Under the pieces are notes generated by a model. The model saw nothing but the letters and a program-made list of their open reading frames with translations, was not told where the DNA came from and made no database searches. Positions 20,028-29,750 of a DNA stretch of 64,000 nucleotides are shown here, in pieces. Within the stretch, counting starts at the first letter, position 1. Every line of letters begins with the position of its first letter. The translations under genes were made by a program, and so were the position numbers. The stretch comes from Chloroflexota bacterium (GTDB lineage Bacteria > Chloroflexota > Anaerolineae > Anaerolineales > Villigracilaceae), in NCBI GenBank assembly GCA_013112685.1, contig JABFGC010000001.1:744001-808000 (forward strand). The letters are read 5' to 3'.

Positions 20028-23000
20028 ATGACCAACGAAAAACATTCGTGGCTGTACGACATCCTGTTCGTTCTCGTCCTGCTGATGGCGGGCATTTTGC
20101 GCTTCGCCGGATACGACTGGGGCGAAGGCTATCACCAGCATCCCGATGAGTTGTTTTTGACGGGCGTGCTCGATAATTTGCGCGCGCATGCCTGCGAAGA
20201 CCCGTCCATCCCGGTGGATGTGTGCCCGCCCGAAAGCAAACGCTGGATGACGGTTGGGGAATATCTCGACAGCGCAACCTCCACACTCAACCCGTATGTG
20301 CGCGGGTTTGGTTTCTTCGTCTACGGCAATTTGCCGATGACCGTGACGCGCGTGCTGATGGAAGCGACCGGCAACGACGACCTCGGCGCGTCCAAGTTTT
20401 TTGCGCGTCAGATGTCCGCCACGATGGATTTGCTGACCATCTTCCTGCTTTATCTCATCGCCTCGCGTCTTTACGGACGGAAAGTTGGTCTGTTTGCCGC
20501 GGCCTTTTCCTCGCTGGCGGTGATGCAAATCCAGCAGTCTCACTTCTTCACCTCGGATCTGTTCGTCAACCTGTTCATGTTCCTCGCGCTGCTGTTCGCA
20601 GTGGGGATTGTGGAAAAGAGACTGGAGGTTGGAGGACAGGGCGAAGACGCGCAATCCGCAACCCGTCAATTACCAATTACCAATTTCCCAATTGCCCTCC
20701 TCAAACACCCCCTCTTTTTGCCAACAATCGGTTTCGGCTTTGCACTGGGCATGGCGATGGCTTCGAAGATCAACGCGGCAGCGATGGCGATTGTCCTGCC
20801 GTTTGCGCTCTTCGTCCGCTGGCTCATCCACGACCGCCGCAAACTGATTACTGATCACCGATCACTGATCACTGATTACTGGTCACTGATTGCTATTTTT
20901 TTGGTAACTGGCGGACTGGCAACCTTCATCTCCTTCCGCATCTTCCAGCCGTACGCCTTCGACGGTTTGATGCTCGACCCGCAGTGGGTCAAGGGGATTT
21001 CCGAGCAGCGTTTACAGGCGACCGGCACCGCCGACCTGCCGTGGAATTTACAGTGGGCGCGCCGTTCAAACCTCTTTTCGTTTCAAAATCTTACCGTTTG
21101 GGGGCTGGGGCTTCCCCTGGGGATTCTCGCCTGGGCGGGATTCCTGCTGATGGGCTGGCGTATCGTCAGGGGCGAATACAAACACCTCCTGCTCTGGGGC
21201 TGGACGGCGTTCTATTTCACGTGGCAATCGCTTCAATTCAACGCGACCATGCGCTATCAACTGCCGATCTACCCCTTGTTGTGCATGATGGCGGCATGGT
21301 TTGTGTTCGAGCTGCCCAGGCTTCGCAAGACCACCGACGATAGACCACAGACCATGGTCAATCGTCCATTGTCCATCGTCGCATTTGTCCTGGGCGCAAT
21401 CGTCCTCATCCTCACCGCGGCTTGGGCGTTTGCCTTCCAAAGCATTTACCTGCGCAGCGAACCCCGCATGGCGGCTTCGCGCTGGATGTTCCAGAATGTG
21501 CCGGCGGCGGTGAATCTTTCCATTCAATCGGAGGAGAACGGAACATACAACCAGCCGCTTGCCTTCCCGTCCGGTCTGGTCGTTGCGCCGGGAACGCCCA
21601 TCACGCTGACCTTCTCGCCCAACCGCGAAGGCGTCCTGAGCGAAGTGACATTTGGGTATGCGCGCGACGCTTCCGAGACGCCTGCGCCTGTCAACGTGAC
21701 CCTCTACTCCGCTTCCCAACCGGACCTCGCGCTTGCCCGCGCTTCCACACTGCTCGATACCACACGGACGGCGGATCCGCGCGGCGCGCCGTTGACGTTC
21801 ACGCTCGATAACGTCGTGCCGATGGTGAACGGACAGCAATATGTCCTGTCCATCGAAACCTTCGGCAGCGGACTCACCATCACAGGCTCAGCGGTCGCCA
21901 ACGAGACGGATTACGACTGGGGCTTGCCCTTCCGCATTGACGGCTACGATCCCTACGGCGGCTTGTACAGCAATGAAGACCTTGTCCTGCAAGTCTACTG
22001 GGTGGAGGATGCCAACAAACTCAACCGCTATGTGGATATTCTCTCCAAGGCGGATTACATCGTCGTTCCCACCAATCACCAGTACGGACAGATCACGCGC
22101 GTGCCGGAACGCTACCCGCTCACGACGTTGTACTACCGCGAACTGCTCGGCTGTCCCGAAGGCGAAGACATCATCGAGTGTTACCGCGTTGCGGAACCGG
22201 GCATGTACAAAGGCAGGCTTGGCTTCGAACTGGAAGCGGTCTTCACTTCCTATCCCACGCTGGGACCCATCGTCATCAACGACCAGTCTGCCGAGGAAGC
22301 CTTCACGTTCTACGATCACCCCAAGGTGATGATCTTCAAAAAGACGGATGATTTCGATGCGGAGAGTCTGCGCGCGCTGTTCAACACCGTGGATTTGACG
22401 CAGGTCGTCCAGCTCCCGCCGAAGGAGTTCGATAACTTCAAGAACCTGATGCTGCCCGAAGCGCGGCTGGCGAGTCAACGCGCGGGCGGCACGTGGTCGG
22501 ACCTGTTCGATTACGACTGGATTCACAACAAGGTTCCGGTTGTGGGCGTGCTGGTCTGGTATCTGTTCATCTTTGTGCTGGGCGTATTCGCCTATCCCAT
22601 TGTGCGCCTGGCGTTGCCGGGGCTGAGACAATATGCCTACGCCCTCGGCAGGATCGGCGGTCTCGTCCTGCTGGTGTGGCTGGCATGGATGGGCGGCTCG
22701 CTCGGCGCGCCGTATACGAGAGTCAGCATCGGCGCGGCGCTCGCTCTGATTGCAGTGACAGCCGCCGCCTTGTGGATGAAGCGCAGGGACGAATTTAAAG
22801 CGGACTGGAATTCCAACCGCCGTTTCTTCGTCATGGTGGAGATCGTCTTCCTCGTCTTCTTCATCATTGACCTGCTCATCCGCCTGGGCAACGCCGATAT
22901 GTGGCATCCATCCAAAGGCGGCGAGCGCCCAATGGATTTTTCGTATTTCAACGCGGTTTTGAAAAGCACGAGTTTCCCGCCGTACGACCCCTGGTATGCG

Positions 23001-24976
23001 GGCGGATATATCAATTACTACTATTACGGGTTTGTGCTGGCTGGTACGCCGGTGAAACTACTGGGCATCGTGCCTTCGATTGCGCACAACTTTATCCTGC
23101 CGACGTGGTTCGCGCTGGTGGCGATGGGCGCGTTTGCGATTGGGTATGCGGCGGTTGAAAGTCACAGGTCGCAGGTTGAAGGTCGCAGGTTGCAGGTTGA
23201 AAATGAACAAACTTCGACCTTCAACCTTCAACTTGTTGCTGGTGTTGCCGCCTCCTTCCTGACCGTTTTGCTGGGCAACCTGGGGACGATTCAACTGGTG
23301 TTCAATGCGATTCAACGCATCGCCGCGCCGGGCGGTGTGATTCCCGCCGAGGCGGACATGCTCCAGCGTTGGGCTGGGCGTTCCGGGGTTTGTGGAAGAT
23401 GCTCACACAGGGCGCGCTTCTGCCAATTGGACGAGGCGACTGGTACTGGTTCCCAAGCCGCGTCATCCCGCCGGGACCGGGCAACGAGATCACCGAGTTC
23501 CCGCTGTTCACCTTCCTGTACAGCGACCTGCACGCGCACATGCTGGTGATGCCGCTGGCGTTGTTCATCATTGCCTGGGCGCTGTCGTTCGTCCGCTCGC
23601 GCGCGGAGTTGACCCCCGGCGAATGGATCGCTTCCTTCGGAATCGGCGCGTTGTTCATCGGTGCGTTGAAACCGACGAACACCGGGATTTGTACACCTAT
23701 TACCTGCTGGCGGCGATTGCGGCGGCGTATACGATCATCCGTTATTTTGATTGGAAGGGCTATTTCAGCCTCTCGCGGCTTGCCGGAAAAATCGGGCTGG
23801 CAATCGGCGCGGCGATTGTGCTGTACGTTCTTGGTTCGCTCTTCTACCTGCCGTTCTCGCAGTGGTTCGGGCAGGCGTACAACTCGGTGGCGTTCTGGCA
23901 GGCTTCGCGCACGTCGTTTTCCTCCTACTTCACGCAATGGGGCTTGTTCCTCTTCATCGTCGTCGCCTGGCTGGCGTGGGAAACCCGCGAATGGATGGCG
24001 GTCACGCCCGTCTCGCGCTTGAACGGACTGCGTCAATATACCCTCATCATCGAGATCGTGCTGGCGGCGTTCATCGCCCTTCTGGTCTTCTTCCTTGTGG
24101 AAGGAGTGAAGGTCGGGTTCGTTGCGCTCCCGCTGGCGCTGTGGGCGGCGGTTCTGCTCCTGCGCGCCGACCTGCCGGACACGAAACGCTTCATCCTGTT
24201 TTTGAGCGGCACGGCGCTGGCGATCACCATCGCGGTGGAGTTGATTGCGCTGGTCGGCGACATTGGGCGCATGAACACCATCTTCAAGTTGTATTTGCAA
24301 GCCTGGATGATGTTCGCGGTCGGCGCGGCGGCGGCGTTTGGCTGGTCTGCCGCCGGTCTTCCCGCTCTGGCACGTGAGGTGGCGCGCGATCTATCAAGGC
24401 GGCGTGTACATGCTCATGGCGGGCGCGTTCCTGTTTACGCTCACCGCCTCCACCGACAAGATCAGCGACCGCATCAACCCCGAAGCGCCGCACACGCTCG
24501 ACGGTATGGACTTCATGAACCATTCCGAATTGTGGGACGGTCAGGTGATGGATTTGAGCCAGGACTACCGCGCCATCCGCTGGATGCAGGATTACATCGA
24601 AGGCTCGCCCGTCATCGTGGAAGCCAATTGCACGGAATACCGCTGGTGCACACGCTTTACGATCTACACCGGCTTACCGGGCGTCGTCGGCTGGAACTGG
24701 CACCAGCGCCAGCAGCGCGGCGTCTTTGCTCCGCAGGTTCAGCGGCGCGTGGACGAGGTCGGCGCATTCTATACCACCGCCGACATTCAGGCGGCGCTCG
24801 CCTTCCTCAGGAAATACGACGTGAAATACATCGTCGTCGGTCAACTGGAGCGCAACATCTACCCTGTGCTGGAAGGGATGCCGGACGGACTCTCGAAGTT
24901 CCCCGCGTTCGAAGGTCAATATTGGCGCGTCGTGTATCAGGATGGGGCGACGACGATTTATGAAGTGGTTGAATAA
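20028..24976 (+). CDS. Fusion of PMT-like glycosyltransferase and DUF2298 (YYY) membrane protein (three frameshifts)
   Basis: About 1,650 residues. The N-terminal half starts MTNEKHSWLYDILFVLVLLMAG with YHQHPDELFLTG and a PMT_2-like multi-helix core, followed by a beta-rich soluble segment (about residues 490-800). The C-terminal half is the Chloroflexi/archaeal YYY family: MWHPSKGGERPMDFSYFNAVLKS, DPWYAGGYINYYYYGFVLAG, PLFTFLYSDLHAHM, RMNTIFKLYLQAWMM. Frame slips occur near 23372 (GGG for GGGG, giving RWGWAFRGL), 23685 (GGGATT for GGGGATT, giving NTGDLYTYYLL) and 24352 (extra G). Four dispersed repeats are translated in frame (20621, 20842, 21334, 23156). Probably acts in lipid-linked glycan or glycoprotein assembly; activity unproven. 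Confidence 0.8.
20621..20693. repeat. Families D/H repeat inside the fusion gene
   Basis: CTGGAGGTTGGAGGACAG then CAATTACCAATTACCAATT, read in frame between transmembrane helices. The CAATTACC words recur in the gap at 24977-25029. Confidence 0.6.
20842..20893. repeat. ACTGATCACTGAT repeat (family B) inside the fusion gene
   Basis: Five near-copies of the 7-10 base word CTGATCA/CTGATTA, translated as LITDHRSLITDYWSLI. The same word forms the array at 25404-25511. Confidence 0.85.
21334..21379. repeat. GACGATAGACCACAGACCATGG repeat (family C) inside the fusion gene
   Basis: GACGATAGACCA and GTCCATTGTCCATCGTC are imperfect complements. Translated as DDRPQTMVNRPLSIV before a transmembrane helix. 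Confidence 0.75.
23156..23235. repeat. AGGTTGAAGGTCGCAGG / CGACCTTCAACC inverted repeat (family D) inside the fusion gene
   Basis: A left arm of AGGTCGCAGGTTGAAGGTCG-type repeats and a right arm of ACTTCGACCTTCAACCTTCA are separated by about 15 bases. Translated in frame (SHRSQVEGRRLQVENEQTST). Confidence 0.8.
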
Positions 24977-25029
24977 ATTACCCAATTACAGTAGTTGGTA
25001 AATTAGTAATTGGGTAATTGGTAAATTGG
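24977..25029. repeat. AATTACCCAATTAC palindrome (family H)
   Basis: AATTACCCAATTAC and GTAATTGGGTAATT are perfect complements around TAGTTGGTAAATTA. AT-rich and ends just before the DUF952 ribosome-binding site. Confidence 0.75.
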
Positions 25030-25041
25030 CAAGGAGAGGTC

Positions 25042-25410
25042 ATGATCCTTCACATCACATCCAGGCAGGAATGGCTCGACGCGCAGGCGCGCGGCGAATA
25101 TGGCGCGCCGAGTTTGGCGGGCGAGGGCTTCATCCATTGCTCGACGGACCAACAAATTCTCAACGTCGCCAATGCTTTCTATCGCGGGCGGACCGACCTC
25201 GTGGTGCTGGCGCTCGATGAAACGCGAATCAGGTCTGAGGTCAGGTGGGAAGCGCCCGCCGGACCGAAAGTGGATTCCATCTCCGAAGCGGACTTGTTCC
25301 CGCACGTGTACGGTCCCATCAACCTGGATGCCGTCGCCTCCGTTCTGGACTTTCAGCCTGATCCTGCTTCGGGAACCTTTTCCCTCCCGAATCTTCCCGC
25401 CGCTCACTGA
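25042..25410 (+). CDS. DUF952 domain protein
   Basis: Small soluble protein of 122 residues. The start MILHITSRQEW at 25042 has AAGGAGAGG just upstream. The family signature EGFIHCSTDQQILNVANAFYRGRTDLVVLALDE and PHVYGPINLDAVASV are present. DUF952 proteins resemble the ART/glutathione-like fold but have no established role. It lies between two DUF2298 genes; a link to them is not implied by sequence. Confidence 0.85.
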   Translation: MILHITSRQEWLDAQARGEYGAPSLAGEGFIHCSTDQQILNVANAFYRGRTDLVVLALDETRIRSEVRWEAPAGPKVDSISEADLFPHVYGPINLDAVASVLDFQPDPASGTFSLPNLPAAH

Positions 25411-25511
25411 TCACTGATGACTGACCACTGATCACTGATCACTGACCACTGATGACTGATCACTGACCACTGATCACTGACTTACTGATCACTGATGACT
25501 GACTTACTGAC
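25404..25511. repeat. Tandem ACTGATCACTGATGACTGACC array (family B)
   Basis: About 100 bases made only of CTGATCA, CTGATGA, CTGACCA and CTGACTTA heptamers without spacers. Fully occupies the gap before the next ATG. Confidence 0.9.
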
Positions 25512-28008
25512 ATGACCGCCTTCTTCATCTGGTACCTGTTCGTTTCCCTCCTCGGCTGGCTGACGTTCCCGCTGGCGTACCGGCTCTTCCCCGCGCTGGC
25601 AGATCGCGGCTACACCCTTGCGCGCGCGGCAGGGATGCTCCTGTGGGGGTACATCTTCTGGCTGTTCGTTTCGCTCGGTTTTGCGCGCAACGACCTGGGC
25701 GGAATCTTCCTCGCGCTTGCCGTCGTCGGTGGGCTGAGCGTTTGGTCAATCGTAAACCGTCAATCTGAAGTCATAAATTTTCTTAGATCAAACCTTGCCC
25801 TCATCATTACCACCGAAGTTTTGTTTCTGCTTGCCTTCGCCTTCCTTGCCTTTGTCCGTTCCGCCAACCCGGAACTTGCCTCCACCGAAAAGCCGATGGA
25901 ACTGGCGTTCATCAACGGCATTTTGAAGTCGGAGACCTTCCCGCCGCAGGACCCCTGGCTTTCGGGGTATGCGATTTCTTATTACTACTTCGGCTATGTG
26001 ATGACCGCCATGCTCGCCCGCCTTGCGGACATCAACGGCAGCATGGCGCACAACCTGATGACCGCGCTCATCTTCGCGCTCGGCGCAGTGGGGGCGTTCG
26101 GCATTCTCTACAACCTCCTGAATTCAGTCCATGGACGGCAGACCGCAGACCGTCCTCCGTCCTCCGTCCTCGGTCTTTCTCTCCTCGCCCCACTTTTCCT
26201 TTTGCTGGTTTCCAACTTCGAGGCCCTGCTCGAAGTTTTGCACAAGCGCGGATTGGGCTGGTTGCAGAACGCGGAAACCGGCGAATGGAGCGGACCTTTC
26301 TGGATCTGGCTCGATATGAAGGAACTCTCCCAGCCGCCCGTCGAGCCGCTGGGTTGGATTCCCGACCGCTATTTGTGGTGGTGGCGCGCCTCGCGCGTGC
26401 TTCAGGATTACGACATGCTGGGCGGGCACCGCGAGGTGATTGACGAATTCCCCTTTTTCTCCTTTCTGCTCGGGGATTTGCACCCGCACGTGCTGGCGAT
26501 TCCCTTCGGACTGTTGGCTGTCTCGGTTGCCTTGAACATTTTTCTCGGCGGCTGGCGCGGAAGGATCGAAGCGTTCGGTCTGCGCCTGCACATCAACGCG
26601 CAGGGATTCCTGTTCTCCGCGCTCGTGCTCGGCGGGCTGGCTTTCCTCAATACCTGGGATATCCTCGTCTCCGCCGCGCTGATCGTCTCTGCCTATGTCC
26701 TGTGGCGCGCAAATGAAGACGGCTGGAATTGGGTGCGCCTCGAAGACCTCTTCCTGCTGGGCTTGCCGCTCGGGGTTGTCTCCCTGTTGCTGTATTTCCC
26801 GTTCTATCTCGGCTTTTCTTCGCAGGCGGGCGGCGTCCTGCCGAACTTCATGTATCCCACACGCGGAATACACCTGTGGGTGATGTGGGGCACGCTGCTC
26901 CTGCCGATCTTTTCCTGCCTGTTGTACTTGATTTCGAGGTCCCGCAGCGATGGTGACTCAACCGATACGGTCCTCCGCCCGAATTGGAAACTTGGCTTCT
27001 CGATTGGGCTTGGCTTTACGCTCTTCCTCCTTCTGTTGACCCTAATCCTCGGCGTTATTGCCTCCATCCTGGAGAAGGATTTTGTTGCGTATTTCCTTGC
27101 CTCCCAAAATATGACCGTCGCCCAATTCCTCGGCGCGACCACGCTCCGCCGCCTCACGTACATTGGCAGTCTCATCACCCTGCTGGCGGTCTTGATTCCG
27201 GCTCTGGCGTTCCTGTTCCCCCGTTCCGAGTCGAGAGTGACGAGTAACGATTTGCAGGACTCATCTCCCGCTGCTCCTCCTTCATCCCTGACTTTCATCC
27301 TCCTTCTCCTTGCCCTTGGCTCTCTCCTCGTCCTCGTGCCAGACTTCGTCTTTCTGCGCGACCAGTTCGGCTACCGCATCAACACCGTTTTCAAGTTCTA
27401 TTACCAGGCGTGGATGTTATGGAGTCTCGTGGCGGCGTTCGGCACGGCGATGCTCCTGCAAACCCTGCGCGGCATGACCTTTGCCAACGTTGGCTTCCGC
27501 GTGCTGACCGGGCTGGTCATCTTCTGCGGGTTGCTCTACCCCGTCTTCGGCTTGATGACCAAAACCAGCAATTTCAAGCCCCCCCTCGGCTACACCCTCG
27601 ACGACTTTGACCGCATCAAACGCGAGAACCCCGATGACGCCGCAGGCATCGAATTCCTTCGCTCCGCGCCGGAGGGCATCATCGTCGAAGCCGTGGGGGA
27701 TAGTTACAGTTATTATGCGCGCGTCTCCGCCTACACCGGGTTGCAGACCGTGCTGGGCTGGCCCCGGTCACGAGGCGCAGTGGCGCGGCGGGTACGAGCC
27801 GCAAGGCGCCCGCAAGCACGACATCCTCACGCTCTACACCACGCCCCGCTGGGAAGAGGCGCAGGACATCATCCGGCAGTACGACATCCGCTACATTTAC
27901 GTCGGTCCGCTCGAGCGCATCTCCATGCCGGTCAGCGAGGAAAAATTCTTCCTTCATCTGACCCCGATTTTCCAGCAGGGCAACGTCGTCATTTACGAAG
28001 TGCCGTGA
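25512..28008 (+). CDS. DUF2298 (Chloroflexi/archaeal YYY) membrane protein (one frameshift)
   Basis: Polytopic protein of about 832 residues. Family markers are STEKPMELAFINGILKS, DPWLSGYAISYYYFGYVM (the YYY motif), EFPFFSFLLGDLHPHVLAIPF and FRDQFGYRINTVFKFYYQAWML-like text (LRDQFGYRINTVFKFYYQAWM). The C-terminal periplasmic part ends VVIYEVP. One slip at about 27763 (CCCC for CCC) restores GWPGHEAQWRGGYEPQGARKHDILTLY. A family C-like repeat lies in frame at 26126-26175. Homologous to the C-terminal half of the upstream fusion protein. Function unknown, but this family co-occurs with Agl23-like and PMT-like proteins. Confidence 0.85.
26126..26175. repeat. GGACGGCAGACCGCAGACCGTCC repeat (family C variant) inside DUF2298 gene
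   Basis: CAGACCGCAGACCGTCC followed by three CTCCGTC words. It is translated in frame as GRQTADRPPSSVLG in a loop. Confidence 0.6.
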
Positions 28009-28074
28009 TGAGTGGATAAATGCGCAAGGAACGAATATGGAGGTGTAATTCCATTAATTCAAAGACCGAAAGAG

Positions 28075-28080
28075 TATAAT
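28075..28080 (+). promoter_or_regulatory. -10 box of the restriction-modification operon
   Basis: TATAAT ends seven bases before the methyltransferase ATG. TTAATT 15 bases upstream is a weak -35. Confidence 0.5.
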
Positions 28081-28087
28081 TTGCCCC

Positions 28088-28969
28088 ATGAAACAAATTG
28101 AGTCTCGTTTATTCCTTGGCGATTGTCGGGAAGAGCTTAAAAAACTGAAAGATAATTCTGTTGATTTAATATTCACATCGCCGCCATACGCAGATAGTCG
28201 CTCAAACACCTATGGCGGAGTCAGCCCCGACAAGTATGTAGAATGGTTTTTGCCTATTTCATCAGAGTTGCTGCGTGTCTTAAAGCCAACCGGAACTTTT
28301 GTTTTGAATATAAAGGAAAAAGTCGCAAAAGGGGAGCGCCATACTTACGTGATCGAGCTAATTCTCGAAATGAGAAAACAGGGCTGGCTCTGGACTGAGG
28401 AGTTTATCTGGCACAAGAAAAATTCCTACCCTGGCAAATGGCCAAATCGCTTTCGGGATGCCTGGGAAAGGTTATTGCAATTTAATAAGAGCAGACATTT
28501 TTATATGTATCAGGAAGAGGTCATGGTCCCAATGGGAGATTGGGCGCAACGAAGACTGAAAAATCTGAGCGAAACGGATAAAGTTAGAGACCCGTCTCGT
28601 GTGGGTAGTGGTTTTGGCAAGCGCATCGCAAATTGGATAGGGCGGGAAAAAGCTTATCCTACAAATGTCCTTCATTTGGCTACCGAAACCAAAAACAGGA
28701 ATCACAGTGCCGTTTTCCCGGAAGACTTGCCTGAATGGTTTATTAAACTGTTTACTAAAAAGGGAGATTGGGTTCTGGATCCGTTTATGGGCTCCGGGAC
28801 AACCGCCATTGTCGCTCAACGCATGGAGAGAAATGCGATTGGGGTTGAAATTCTGCCCGAGTATTTCAATCTTGCTCAAAAAAGTATAAAACCTGTGATC
28901 GAGACACATCCCGCGCAGCTGGCTCTTATGGAAGGGAAAGGGAAATATGCGACCAATAAATCTAAATGA
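28088..28969 (+). CDS. Type II DNA methyltransferase, beta class (m4C or m6A)
   Basis: DNA modification enzyme of 293 residues. The catalytic motif IV TSPPYADSRSNTYGG lies at about residue 30 and the SAM-binding motif I DPFMGSGTTAIVAQRM near residue 232, with the target-recognition region between; this order defines the beta class. SPPY is most often seen in N4-cytosine enzymes, though N6-adenine enzymes also use it. The next gene encodes a probable endonuclease and overlaps by 23 bases, so the pair is a type II restriction-modification system. Base composition is clearly more AT-rich than the neighbours, suggesting acquisition. The recognition sequence cannot be read from the protein. Confidence 0.9.
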   Translation: MKQIESRLFLGDCREELKKLKDNSVDLIFTSPPYADSRSNTYGGVSPDKYVEWFLPISSELLRVLKPTGTFVLNIKEKVAKGERHTYVIELILEMRKQGWLWTEEFIWHKKNSYPGKWPNRFRDAWERLLQFNKSRHFYMYQEEVMVPMGDWAQRRLKNLSETDKVRDPSRVGSGFGKRIANWIGREKAYPTNVLHLATETKNRNHSAVFPEDLPEWFIKLFTKKGDWVLDPFMGSGTTAIVAQRMERNAIGVEILPEYFNLAQKSIKPVIETHPAQLALMEGKGKYATNKSK

Positions 28970-29750
28970 TGTTACCGCGTTTGTTGAAGGAAATATCGGA
29001 CGGTTTCATGAGAGGCGCGCGAGCAGTCTTAAAAATTTGAAATTGACCCAGGTTTTGAAAAGAAAAAACCCGTACCTTTTCAAAGCGAAAAACATAAATG
29101 ACGCTCATGATTTAGTCAAACTAATTCTGGACGCCTACTTGTCATCGCAGGAAGAGACCATCTTTGGAGAGTTTCTGGAGAAACTTGCTGTTTTCGTCTG
29201 TGAAAGAGTCTTTGGCGGGCGCAAGTCAGCCGCTGAGGGAATTGATCTGGAATTCAAACGTGATAATGTTCTTTATATTGTTTCAATAAAGTCGGGCCCC
29301 AATTGGGGGAATAGCAGCCAGATCAAACGGATGGTGGATAATTTTAAACAGGCGAAACGCATCTTAAGGACAGGCGATAATAGAGTCAATATTCAGGCTG
29401 TAAATGGATGTTGTTATGGACGGGGAAACCACCCTGATAAGGGAGATTATCTGAAACTTTGCGGACAAGAGTTCTGGGAATTCATTTCCGGGAATGAAAG
29501 GCTGTATGTGGAAATTGTCGAGCCGCTTGGTTACCGGGCAAAAGAAAGAAATGAAGAGTTTCTTGTTGAGTATGCTCGAATTTTGAACCTCTTTACCCGT
29601 GAATTTATGGATGATTTTTGCGTGGATGGAAGAATTGATTGGGATAAATTTATTCAGTTCAACTCCGGGAAAGAAACGATTAACTTTTCCAAAAAAGCTT
29701 TCAAAATCATGAAAAACATCAATCGCGCTCGGTTACAATTAATGATATGA
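28947..29750 (+). CDS. Probable type II restriction endonuclease (PD-(D/E)XK-like)
   Basis: Protein of 267 residues with no motif I can tie to a named enzyme beyond doubt. The likely catalytic core is EGIDLEFKRDNVLYIVSIKSGPNWGNSSQI, in which an Asp is followed about 14 residues later by SIK, an arrangement seen in PD-(D/E)XK nucleases. NGCCYGR lies downstream. AT-rich like the methyltransferase, whose 3' end it overlaps, and its stop overlaps the next ATG (ATGA). Assignment rests on the methyltransferase partner and this core. GGNCC- or GGWCC-type specificity would be interesting but is not shown. Confidence 0.75.
   Translation: MRPINLNDVTAFVEGNIGRFHERRASSLKNLKLTQVLKRKNPYLFKAKNINDAHDLVKLILDAYLSSQEETIFGEFLEKLAVFVCERVFGGRKSAAEGIDLEFKRDNVLYIVSIKSGPNWGNSSQIKRMVDNFKQAKRILRTGDNRVNIQAVNGCCYGRGNHPDKGDYLKLCGQEFWEFISGNERLYVEIVEPLGYRAKERNEEFLVEYARILNLFTREFMDDFCVDGRIDWDKFIQFNSGKETINFSKKAFKIMKNINRARLQLMI

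Noticed and set aside
17949..20669. Very long minus-strand open frame (over 900 codons) opposite the glycosyltransferase genes
   Set aside because: Low-complexity Arg/Gln/Glu/His-rich product without domains; the plus strand encodes clear membrane proteins here. GC-rich antisense artefact.
25404..25511. Possible CRISPR array
   Set aside because: Repeat units are 7-11 bases and contiguous; there are no unique spacers and no cas genes.
29294..29299. GGGCCC in the restriction gene (and at 63184-63189 in plsY) as further error sites
   Set aside because: Both are in frame and give sensible residues (SGPNWG, HCWALF); they look genuine.
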